From Pseudomonas caricapapayae (GTDB taxonomy: Bacteria > Pseudomonadota > Gammaproteobacteria > Pseudomonadales > Pseudomonadaceae), in contig NZ_LJPW01000012.1 in assembly GCF_001400735.1 (NCBI RefSeq), forward strand, positions 53,532 to 117,531: a stretch of 64,000 nt of DNA, read 5' to 3'. This document shows, one piece after another, positions 28,808 through 36,465 of the stretch. A program made the translations under genes and the position numbers. The notes under the pieces are model-generated. The model ran no database searches and had not been told where the DNA came from. It saw only the letters and a list, made by a program, of their open reading frames with translations. How positions within the stretch are numbered: position 1 is the first letter of the stretch; the number at the start of each line of letters is the position of its first letter.

Positions 28808-30010
28808 TCAGCGCTCGCCATAAGCAAGCCGCCCGGTGACTGCAAAACCTTGCTCAAGCATCACGATTTTTTCCGGCTGAAAGTAATGCCCTGGATTGAG
28901 CAGAATTTCCTGCTCACCCGCTTCGCTGATGCTCATATCCGGATTGTGAGCATCCTGAATGGCATCCACGTGGATACCCGCAACGCGGTCGGCCTTGAAG
29001 CGGAAAAAGATCGACGAGGCATCAACGCGATTGCTCTGCAGATCACGCAGCGTTTGACGCCGCAACACTTCAGATGAAAGGTCACCGCTTGAAAGGTCCA
29101 CCGTATACCTGGCTCTGCCCAACCCTCGCTCATCCGACACACTGGAGAATTCTACTGCCGCGTCCGCGCTGGATGTCGTACTGAGAAAACCGTTGAAGCG
29201 CAGCGCCTTGCCCGAGAGCAGAGCGTGCAGCGCAGACTCGCCATTGAGCTGAGTCGTGAACAGATCGTCATGCCCTGTCGCACCTTTCAACAGAGAGACA
29301 CCTGAAATACGCGGAGCGGCATGAATGAACTGTCGTAAAAGAGCCGTTTGTGGCGCCAACTGGGTTTCGATGTGGGTCTTGTGGATTTCAAACTCCTCGG
29401 CGTTCAGTTCGCCCGCCTCGTAATGTCGAGCAAAATCACGGACAAAATTATTCACCTCGGCTTCGTTGTGGTATTTAGGGTCGAGCGATTGCAAGTAGTG
29501 GCTCAGAGAGCGATAACCCATCGCGCTGATATTCATCAGGTAGTTATCGCCATAATCCTGCTGATAGATATGCAATGCATCAACGACTTGCCTGCCCTGC
29601 GAGGGCGAATAGCGGCTAAAGTGCTGCAGACTGTTATGTGCAATCCTGCTTTTTTCTGTCGGGAAATTATTCAGCTGATTGTTGAGGATATGCTGTTTTT
29701 CAAGCTCTGCCGCGTGCGCCAGTCGGTGGCGCTGATTTAAAACCTGTTGGGCAGAGGCAGGCGCTATGCCTCTTTGCCCCCATTGCGTGGTGTGCACTGT
29801 CTGGGAGGTTGCAAACGCAGACGCAAACCCGGTCCGATTCATCGCGGTCAATTGAACAGGGTGTCCTCCGACAAGCGCCACGGTGTTGCCGGGTCTGGCA
29901 CGATGAGCCTGTTGTGAGGCACTGGGTGCTTGCGAAGGACGCTGGCTACCGGAAGGCTGATTGTAGAGATAAGCATGACTGGCAGAGTGTTGAGAAACTG
30001 GATTCGGCAT
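28808..30010 (-). CDS. Putative type III effector with an ADP-ribosyltransferase-like domain
   Basis: 400 residues from the ATG at 30010 with AGGA 9 nt upstream. The N-terminal 80 residues are rich in Ser, Gln and Pro and poor in acidic residues, as in type III secretion signals. The C-terminal half resembles the R-S-E class of ADP-ribosyltransferases: an STS-type motif in GFLSTTSS (about residues 274-281) and an ExE motif in GEQEILL (366-368). The expected first-strand Arg appears to be Lys (LLKG, about 240), which may weaken or retune activity. It is downstream of hopAI1 in the same direction and is probably co-transcribed. I cannot assign a Hop name. Confidence 0.65.
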   Translation of the reverse strand: MPNPVSQHSASHAYLYNQPSGSQRPSQAPSASQQAHRARPGNTVALVGGHPVQLTAMNRTGFASAFATSQTVHTTQWGQRGIAPASAQQVLNQRHRLAHAAELEKQHILNNQLNNFPTEKSRIAHNSLQHFSRYSPSQGRQVVDALHIYQQDYGDNYLMNISAMGYRSLSHYLQSLDPKYHNEAEVNNFVRDFARHYEAGELNAEEFEIHKTHIETQLAPQTALLRQFIHAAPRISGVSLLKGATGHDDLFTTQLNGESALHALLSGKALRFNGFLSTTSSADAAVEFSSVSDERGLGRARYTVDLSSGDLSSEVLRRQTLRDLQSNRVDASSIFFRFKADRVAGIHVDAIQDAHNPDMSISEAGEQEILLNPGHYFQPEKIVMLEQGFAVTGRLAYGER

Positions 30011-30192
30011 GACATTTTTCCTGTAAGGCGCCTCGTTGTACGACGGCTTTTTTCTAGTTCCAACACGTGCTTTGTAAGCACGCAGGTAGCACGTGGGGTG
30101 ATCACAGAATCTGCACACACCCGATCAAGGGTTGCGGGCAATGTGATGTAAAGAGAACTGGTTGGTATTCAACGATCCACAGCCGGACCTGT

Positions 30193-30996
30193 TCAGCGGG
30201 TCCAGGGCGGTGGCAGCAACGAGCGACTTCCGGCATTCGGCATCGCTGGCGAGGCGGCCATGTCAGGCAATGAAACCAGCTGGAAAAACGGCTCTGTTTG
30301 CAGTTCGTTGACCTGGCTGGCTGATCCCGCTCTTTCGCTTCGGTGCTCATTGCGATAAGACGCATACGCCCAATGCCCGGGAGCAACATCCGATGCAGGG
30401 CGATGACGGCTCTGCGCTACGCCGGCGGCTCGTAACGCATGCTCGATACTGCTGATCATGCCCCTCATTTTTCCCATGTATTGAGGGCTGTAAGTGTTAT
30501 CCGCGCGGTCAGGCTTGGCATACAGGGTGAACTGAGCCCCCTGCGTAACACGCGCTTGTTCAGCCGACGAGTGTGTCTGCACACTATTCATGTCGGTCAC
30601 TTTCCACTTGTCGACAGGACTGTCGTCCGCTTGCAAGAGTTTGCCTATTGCATCAAATGCGCTGGCGACATGTTCGGGCGCAACACTCAGGTGAAACTTG
30701 TCACCGGCAAAGTCACCCTTGCTCTTGGGCTCCCGGCGATCCATGTGAATGAACAGGTCAGTCCCTGTCGCCCTGAAGGTATTGAAAACCGTCCAGCCAC
30801 CATGATTTTCACCCCGCGCGCGCTGCGCTACCGCGTACGTGGGGGCACGATGGTTCAAGGCAAAGCGCGTTTGAGTGTTGGCGCGCACTTCTCCCGGATT
30901 CAAACGGCTTAGTTCGGCGCTTGTGTCCTTTTTGACAGCGGGTGGCGTTAACTGGGTGTTCAACTTCAGATTGAGCATGGGTTTGGTGACAGCCAT
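30193..30996 (-). CDS. hopAI1: Type III effector HopAI1, MAP-kinase phosphothreonine lyase
   Basis: A 267-residue member of the OspF/SpvC/HopAI1 family. The catalytic region shows the general-acid His in GDKFHLSVAP (about H102) and the active-site Lys in VDKWKVTDM (about K132), with ENHGGWTVFN and SPQYMGKMRGM also conserved. The family removes phosphate from activated MAP kinases by beta-elimination, irreversibly; HopAI1 targets plant MPK3, MPK4 and MPK6. GGAGG precedes the ATG. It is the third gene of the hopAG operon. Confidence 0.93.
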   Translation of the reverse strand: MAVTKPMLNLKLNTQLTPPAVKKDTSAELSRLNPGEVRANTQTRFALNHRAPTYAVAQRARGENHGGWTVFNTFRATGTDLFIHMDRREPKSKGDFAGDKFHLSVAPEHVASAFDAIGKLLQADDSPVDKWKVTDMNSVQTHSSAEQARVTQGAQFTLYAKPDRADNTYSPQYMGKMRGMISSIEHALRAAGVAQSRHRPASDVAPGHWAYASYRNEHRSERAGSASQVNELQTEPFFQLVSLPDMAASPAMPNAGSRSLLPPPWTR

Positions 30997-31163
30997 TGCT
31001 TTGATTACCTCCTTTTTCAGACAAATAAAGAGCAGAGGCGGCGACGCTGTTGCCTCTCGTCGCCCTCCCCTGTGTTGATAACGTTGAATGGATCGCTGGC
31101 CACCTTTGCAGGTAACCCGGCGACGGTCAGTTGATGAGCATGATCAGATGTCCACGAGCAATG

Positions 31164-32429
31164 TCAGGAAAATTGATCGTTGTTAGAGAAGCCGATGTCG
31201 TGCTTGATCTTTCCGTTTCTGAACTGGTCCATCCACGGCAGGACATCGGCACCAGCGGCTTTCAGCGCATCCATGTTGTCGTTCACAGCCTGGTTGGCCC
31301 CGTCGCGCTGTTCAAAGTTACCGCCCCCGGTCCAGTTGGCGTTGCCGACTTCGCCGATCTGAGGTTTGAAGCCCGCGCCCGTCAACGCCTTGATCTCCGA
31401 TGACAGGCGTGAAGAGGCGTCGGCACCGCTGGCGTACTCATGGATACTGCCGATCAGGCCGGGGTTGTTGCTGCCATTGGCGGCCTTCAATTGATCGGCG
31501 TATTTGACCAGCCCGCTTTCCCCGCCAGCGGTCAGGCCACCTCCCCAATTGCTGTCTTCCACCACAATGTCGCCTTTGTAGCCTGCGTCTCGCGCAGATT
31601 TGATCAGCGTGCTTTGCATATCGGCCCAATCCTGGGTGGCGCTCTTGCCGCCCTCATTGAACGTGTCGAGTACAAAGCTTGGGTGTTTTCCAAGTGCCGA
31701 AACTACGTTTTTGATATCGTCAGCGGCTTGTTTGAGTTTGTCCCCGGACAGGACGTTGCCACCGCCGCCATTGGCGTTGTCACGAAACGTGAATTGAACC
31801 TTGACCCCTTGTTTGTCACCGGCATCGACCATCGCTTTGAGCTTGGCCATCTGCGCGGGGTCATTGATCTGGTCGTGAGTCATTTGTATGCGAAGTGTTC
31901 CGCCGCCGGCATTTTTCACATCGTCGACCATTTTTCGCGCCGCCTCAGGGGAAGCAATCCGGTCAGGAACCGTATTCGCGCCGCCATGAGTACCCAGGCC
32001 AGCGTTATTGAAGGCACGACCGTCATCAGGCTGCCCGGACCGGCTTGAGTCTGGAGTCGAATGAGCAGCACTGCCGGGAGACGCAGAAGCCGGCCCTGGT
32101 CCGGACGACGCAGAGGGCTGGCGCTGAGAAGGATCACTGGCAGAAGAACGACCCAGCAGGTTTTTCAGCAACGCATAAATGAGCGTCTTCAACGCCTCGA
32201 CCAGGTCATTGCGATCGGCTCCACCGGCTCGTGCATTCGCTGTGGTGGCTGTTGGCGTGCCATTTCCCCAACTGACGGTATTGGGCGAACGATGGGTGTT
32301 TTCTGAAGGAAGAAAGTGCACCGCATTGCTCGATGACTTCCCGGAATATTCCGAACCCGACGCCTGGTTGCACGACGGGGCAGGCAACCAGGCGTGGCCA
32401 TTATTGCTTACGGGTGTGTTCATGCTCAT
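31164..32429 (-). CDS. hopAH1: Type III effector HopAH1 (glycosidase-like domain)
   Basis: 421 residues from the ATG at 32429 (AAGGAG 7 nt upstream). The first 140 residues are a Ser/Asn/Pro-rich secretion and linker region. From about residue 165 the sequence looks like a TIM-barrel glycoside hydrolase of the cellulase type: LRIQMTHDQIND, FVLDTFNEGG (Asn-Glu of an acid/base strand), VVEDSNWGGG, IGSIHEYASG and PQIGEVGNANW (candidate nucleophile Glu). Neighbours hopAG and hopAI1 fix the name. Enzyme activity is inferred from the fold-like motifs. Confidence 0.88.
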   Translation of the reverse strand: MSMNTPVSNNGHAWLPAPSCNQASGSEYSGKSSSNAVHFLPSENTHRSPNTVSWGNGTPTATTANARAGGADRNDLVEALKTLIYALLKNLLGRSSASDPSQRQPSASSGPGPASASPGSAAHSTPDSSRSGQPDDGRAFNNAGLGTHGGANTVPDRIASPEAARKMVDDVKNAGGGTLRIQMTHDQINDPAQMAKLKAMVDAGDKQGVKVQFTFRDNANGGGGNVLSGDKLKQAADDIKNVVSALGKHPSFVLDTFNEGGKSATQDWADMQSTLIKSARDAGYKGDIVVEDSNWGGGLTAGGESGLVKYADQLKAANGSNNPGLIGSIHEYASGADASSRLSSEIKALTGAGFKPQIGEVGNANWTGGGNFEQRDGANQAVNDNMDALKAAGADVLPWMDQFRNGKIKHDIGFSNNDQFS

Positions 32430-32531
32430 TTCATTACTCCTTTCCTGTGGAGGTAACGCGTTTGGGTGAACTGTTTTTTCGCAGGGTTTGAAGATCCTTC
32501 TACCGTCCGTCAGCGCTGAAGCATCCGATGC

Positions 32532-34655
32532 TTAGTGGAAGGAGGTCTTTTGGAAAACCTTCACTGCGTCCAGCAAGATGGTTGTGTCCAGCTCGCTGGA
32601 CAGCAATCTGCCGGCCTCGGTAAGCCTGGCCAGCTTCAGGCTTTGAGATTCAAAACCCATGTCAGAAGGTGTTCCATCCACGCGTTTGGCAAGGTAGTAA
32701 CGGGTGCGTGACGTTGTTCTGTCGTAATCGCCAATGAAGCCGTAGAGCTGAACGTGTAGTCCGGTCTCTTCATAGACTTCCTTGACCGCGTTGGTCCTCA
32801 GGTTCAGTCCGTTTTCCAGACCGCCTTTGGGGAAAGAATGAGCGGTGCCGAATACATGGTCGGTCGGCTCGGTGACCCATACCCTGCCATCGGGCTCGAA
32901 AACTATCGCACCGCTGGCTGAGCGAAGACGATCATGCTTCTGGAACGAAGGCTCTGCGAAAGCGACAGCGCGCGTTCTGATCCGACTCCACTCCGAAAGC
33001 GTTCCGGGGGCCTGAAATGATTTGAACGGGGTATTGTTCAGGCTGCCCCGGACAGAACGGTGAGGTACGAAAACAGCCGTTCGGGATGAATCACGCCATG
33101 TGTCCACGCCGCTGGGTAACGTTGGATTTTTAACGGTGACTACCTGGCCGAGCTCATTCTTTCGAGGATGAATATAAGGGAGCTCTTGCTTCACACTGAC
33201 CAGCCACCTTTTCCTTCTGATCAACACTTCACCGAGTGCCTCGCGTGCGAGACGATTATCAGGGCCGTGTTTTGCACAGAGTTCGGCAATGCGTGCGTCC
33301 GGTATTTTTTCTATCGCCGCAATGCCGGCGCGGATGTCATTACGCTCAATATTCTGGAAGACATAACTGGACGTGTTTTCTTTACGAGACAGCAGGGTGA
33401 CCAGTTCCATAGGCGTGACACCGAAGTTACCCTTACGCTCGCCACCGGCGCGGAAGACCAGTGCGCCGCCCAGGTCGATACGCACAGGCTTGTGGTTGTG
33501 GCTGAACACAACATTGTCCCCCTCCCGGCCGATGACATCCCAGTTGCCCAACCAGACGTCCACAGCAAAGCCGCACTTCAACTGGCTACTCCTTGCCATC
33601 GTCGCAAGGTCTTTTTGAGTTCCGTCTACAAGTCGGGAAATCAACGCAGGCTTGCCATGCCGGGACGCCAGCCGCACATCGGGGACAGCAACACCTGCGG
33701 CGCTATACAGCTTGGAAGCGAGCACTTCATTGCGAAAGGAGGCAAGCGCTTCGTTATGGAAGTTATCCGTAGAACGCCCTGTTTTCACATACCATTTAAC
33801 GCCATCAGGGGCCTGAAACAATCCGCCCGGGTTAGAACCTTTGGCCGTCGAGAGTTGTTTCCATTTATCCGTCTCGAGCGCGGCGAGTTCGTCTCCCCTT
33901 TTTGACCGGCCCAAAACGGTCATTTTGACAACCATGCACTTGTCTTTATGGGTGACCTCCGTGATTTCGTAGCGATTGGTGATATCCAGAATGACTTCAT
34001 GTTCACTCTTGCCGGCTGCCGACGAGGGCAACCGGCTGATGCTAAGTGTCACGCCCTTTGCACCACTGTGTTTGAGCTCTGGAACGGGGGGCATTGCCTC
34101 CAGCTCAAAAAGGATGGGTACTTCCTTTTTCCTGATTGCGTTGGTCAGCGCGAAGCTTTCTGAAATGGCCGACACTGTCGAGGTACTGGCCACGCCCCGT
34201 CCGGAGTAACTGCCGTCCGACAACTGCATGCCATGCACAAGGCCATGTGCTACTTCACGGCTGTAATAGCCCTTGGGAAGAGTCAGCAAGATCGACGCAG
34301 ACGCTCTGCCCAGCGATATCCCCCGATAAAGCAATTTAGAACGGCCCGGTTCAGCCAACTCAATGGAATAGCGCGGAATGGCGGCCCTCAGAACAGCAAA
34401 CTCTTCGTTGGTTGTTTCAGCCGCCGTGTACTTCTGCAACAGCAGCATGAAGTCTCTGCCGTCTATTGATTCCAGAACGTTGTTCTGCCGGTTTGCCAGA
34501 TGACGCTCATCGTGGGTGTCAAAATGGGTCAGCGAGACTTTTCCAGTCCGTCCTCGAGACACAAAGTTAGGCACCAGGTCACTGTGTGATGTCGAGGCAC
34601 CTTGAGCATTGGAAGACCCAAGGTGACTGAACGAGTGTTTTATAGGATTTATCAT
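32532..34655 (-). CDS. hopAG1: Type III effector HopAG1 (ART-like, kinase-like and Nudix domains)
   Basis: 707 residues from the ATG at 34655 with AGGA 7 nt upstream; the frame stays open to 34739. The N-terminus is Ser-rich. Three regions can be read: an ADP-ribosyltransferase-like domain (LYRG at 109-112, STST 157-160, EHE 218-220); a kinase-like domain (VKWYVKT, ATP-type Lys near 291, LGNWD near 370, RIDLGG near 393); and a C-terminal Nudix domain with FPKGG and KEVYEETG at about 608-632. In the Nudix box the first Glu is Leu and the Arg is Lys, while the EE pair is kept. In some strains hopAG is broken by an IS element; here it is intact. Confidence 0.88.
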   Translation of the reverse strand: MINPIKHSFSHLGSSNAQGASTSHSDLVPNFVSRGRTGKVSLTHFDTHDERHLANRQNNVLESIDGRDFMLLLQKYTAAETTNEEFAVLRAAIPRYSIELAEPGRSKLLYRGISLGRASASILLTLPKGYYSREVAHGLVHGMQLSDGSYSGRGVASTSTVSAISESFALTNAIRKKEVPILFELEAMPPVPELKHSGAKGVTLSISRLPSSAAGKSEHEVILDITNRYEITEVTHKDKCMVVKMTVLGRSKRGDELAALETDKWKQLSTAKGSNPGGLFQAPDGVKWYVKTGRSTDNFHNEALASFRNEVLASKLYSAAGVAVPDVRLASRHGKPALISRLVDGTQKDLATMARSSQLKCGFAVDVWLGNWDVIGREGDNVVFSHNHKPVRIDLGGALVFRAGGERKGNFGVTPMELVTLLSRKENTSSYVFQNIERNDIRAGIAAIEKIPDARIAELCAKHGPDNRLAREALGEVLIRRKRWLVSVKQELPYIHPRKNELGQVVTVKNPTLPSGVDTWRDSSRTAVFVPHRSVRGSLNNTPFKSFQAPGTLSEWSRIRTRAVAFAEPSFQKHDRLRSASGAIVFEPDGRVWVTEPTDHVFGTAHSFPKGGLENGLNLRTNAVKEVYEETGLHVQLYGFIGDYDRTTSRTRYYLAKRVDGTPSDMGFESQSLKLARLTEAGRLLSSELDTTILLDAVKVFQKTSFH

Positions 34656-35367
34656 TAAACATTCCTGCACATTCGTCGGGGGCAAGTGATGAAATTTCGT
34701 CATTGGCAGCACAGGCATCAGGACGTTCAACTGGCCCAAAGGCTGTCAGCCGATGCTCGTAAAGCAGATAGCCACTTTCTGAATCGAGCGAGTCATGAAT
34801 ACATCCGACTTATCATGGGCAGCCCGAAATAAGCAGCTCATTGCCACCGCCCGGCAAATATCGAAAATAAGCACTGTTTATAATCGGTTGGATATTCTTC
34901 ATGGCGAAGGCTCATCGGCTAAACCCGTTAGAAAACTGAGTAGATGAGTGTCGCAGTGCGCCGTGAGGTTCCATTAAATAACGAGAAGAAGTTACAGTAT
35001 AAAAAAGTATCACTGCGAGTGATTCAGAATACTGGAAAAATCTTTAAACCCAATAGGGCCGGGTTTAAGCCACGTTATTTGATTGCCTCTGTGCAGCCAT
35101 GTGGTCAGTCGTAAGTTATACGACAACCTATAAGAAAGTCACTGCTGCCCGCCGGCGCATTACAAGTTTCAGACAGGGCACGTTCATTAAACAAAGGCAT
35201 GCCGCGCACTTGCCAACCACCAACGAGGCCTGGCAGCACTCTTTTCAGTGAACGTTCGTCAGGCGTCTACCTGCTACGGAGCGCAGAGCAATGGTCGTGC
35301 ACTTGACAATGTTGCCGGCAAATAAAGCAACCGCGAATAATGGCTTTATAATATTAACCCGCTCAGT
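34656..35367. other. Gene-free spacer between effector operon and peptide island
   Basis: Apart from the hrp box, this 710-bp AT-rich stretch has no gene I can support. A hairpin with arms TTAAACCC (35044-35051) and GGGTTTAA (35061-35068) could act as a terminator. It marks the border between two accessory modules. Confidence 0.6.
34945..34972 (-). promoter_or_regulatory. hrp box (HrpL promoter) of the hopAG operon
   Basis: The minus strand reads GGAACC, 15 bases, ACACTCA, matching the HrpL consensus GGAACC-N15/16-CCACNNA with one change at the first C. It lies about 290 nt before the hopAG1 start, and no other hrp box was seen in front of the three downstream effector genes, so all four are probably transcribed from here. 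Confidence 0.8.
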
Positions 35368-35383
35368 TAGCACACCTGTACTA
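35368..35383 (+). promoter_or_regulatory. 16-bp dyad, copy 1, upstream of GG peptide 1
   Basis: TAGCACACCTGTACTA, an imperfect dyad of the form TAGTNCANNTGNACTA. A -10-like TAAGTA starts at 35406, 30-31 nt past the dyad centre, as in copies 3 and 5. Candidate binding site of the peptide-island regulator. Confidence 0.6.
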
Positions 35384-35518
35384 TTTAATTAGCGGGCACA
35401 GTCGTTAAGTATTGTCCCTGCCACTCGCGAGTCACCGGCGCTCAGAGAACCGCCGACGACAACGCGGTTGGTCTACTGACCAGACAGGTTAAACACTACG
35501 ATAACGAGGTAACGTCGA

Positions 35519-35734
35519 ATGAATAAGGAATCGATCATGCGCGAACTGACTCATGAAGAACTGGCACAGATATCCGGCGGCATGAGCGTAGGAGAAGGTG
35601 TTGCAGCCATCGGCGTAGTGGCCGCTGCAACGGCGCTGGCCCCGGTAACGGCGGTCGGTGCCGGGGTCATATTGGCTGGCGTGGCAGGTGCCGCCGCGAT
35701 TGACGCTTTTCAGACCTACCAGATGGCGCAGTGA
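35519..35734 (+). CDS. Double-glycine leader peptide 1 (hydrophobic bacteriocin-type)
   Basis: 71 residues with GAGG upstream of the ATG at 35519 (an in-frame ATG at 35537 is also possible). The leader ends MRELTHEELAQISGG, a textbook C39-peptidase site (LT-x-E-E-L-x-x-I-SGG). The predicted mature part is 50 residues, very rich in Ala, Gly and Val (SVGEGVAAIGVV), with GxxxG-like spacing that suits helix packing in a membrane. It resembles class II microcins or two-peptide bacteriocins. It should be processed and exported by the C39 ABC exporter encoded at 39532-42923. Confidence 0.85.
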   Translation: MNKESIMRELTHEELAQISGGMSVGEGVAAIGVVAAATALAPVTAVGAGVILAGVAGAAAIDAFQTYQMAQ

Positions 35735-35797
35735 CACGCCTGCCATTCCGAATGGACAGCGCAGTGCAATGACCCACTGGGCATACAGGAGAACATT

Positions 35798-35974
35798 ATG
35801 ATGCCTGATCGTCATAAGCTCTTTGGGAAGACCGTTAATTCGTCGAAGCTGTTCTGGCTGGCAGCGCTAGCGTTTCTGATTGCCGCCAGTCTTGATTTTC
35901 AATGGTATTACATCGGGCTGGCCGGCATGTTTGTAGCAGTGGCCGCCACCCATCAGCGTCGGCAAGAAGTCTAG
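35798..35974 (+). CDS. Small membrane protein, candidate immunity protein
   Basis: 58 residues from tandem ATGs at 35798/35801 with ACAGGAGA upstream. A basic N-terminus (MMPDRHKLFGK) is followed by two hydrophobic segments (LFWLAALAFLIAASL and YYIGLAGMFVAVAA) and a basic tail (HQRRQEV). It begins 63 nt after peptide 1 on the same strand. Small two-helix proteins next to a bacteriocin gene are commonly immunity proteins; this is inference from position and size. Confidence 0.65.
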   Translation: MMPDRHKLFGKTVNSSKLFWLAALAFLIAASLDFQWYYIGLAGMFVAVAATHQRRQEV

Positions 35975-36215
35975 GGCTCAAGCAGCGTGCTGACCCTGAC
36001 ACGTCTGCCCACGGACTGCTGTCTTTGCAAATGCTGCACGGCGAGTGCGCTCATGGTTGACGTGCTCATTATCAAGTGCCTTTCAACGGTTGATCCGGCT
36101 ACAGACACGCTCGGGACGCTAGCCTCTGGACGCCGTTGACAGCACCTGATAATCGAGCCCCTGAATAACCGGCCTCGCTTGAAGCGTTTTTTTCATAACG
36201 ACCAAGAGGTTTGAC

Positions 36216-36431
36216 ATGAATAACCGCAATCAGAAAAACACAGTCGATGGCTGTTCGGCTCATGCGCATGTATTGACCGACGCCGAGATGCACAGCGTCT
36301 CCGGCGGTGCCGATTTCACCATCATGCCGGTGCCCGGTATTGGTGTAATCAAACCGGACCCGATCTGCGTCTACCCATTCCCTGACGTGCCCCCGCCGTC
36401 GGATATTCGCGGCCCCGTCATCACCGTCTGA
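36216..36431 (+). CDS. Double-glycine leader peptide 2 (proline-rich)
   Basis: 71 residues with AGAGGT upstream of the ATG. The leader ends HVLTDAEMHSVSGG, and the predicted mature part of 40 residues starts ADFTIMPVPGIGVIKPD; it is unusually rich in Pro (about ten) with a single Cys. This composition differs from peptides 1 and 3. Its role could be an antimicrobial peptide acting inside cells, as for proline-rich peptides, or a signalling peptide sensed by the adjacent kinase; neither can be shown here. Confidence 0.8.
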   Translation: MNNRNQKNTVDGCSAHAHVLTDAEMHSVSGGADFTIMPVPGIGVIKPDPICVYPFPDVPPPSDIRGPVITV

Positions 36432-36465
36432 TGCACCTGTATTCCCTGGCCCGCGTGTCTGCGGG

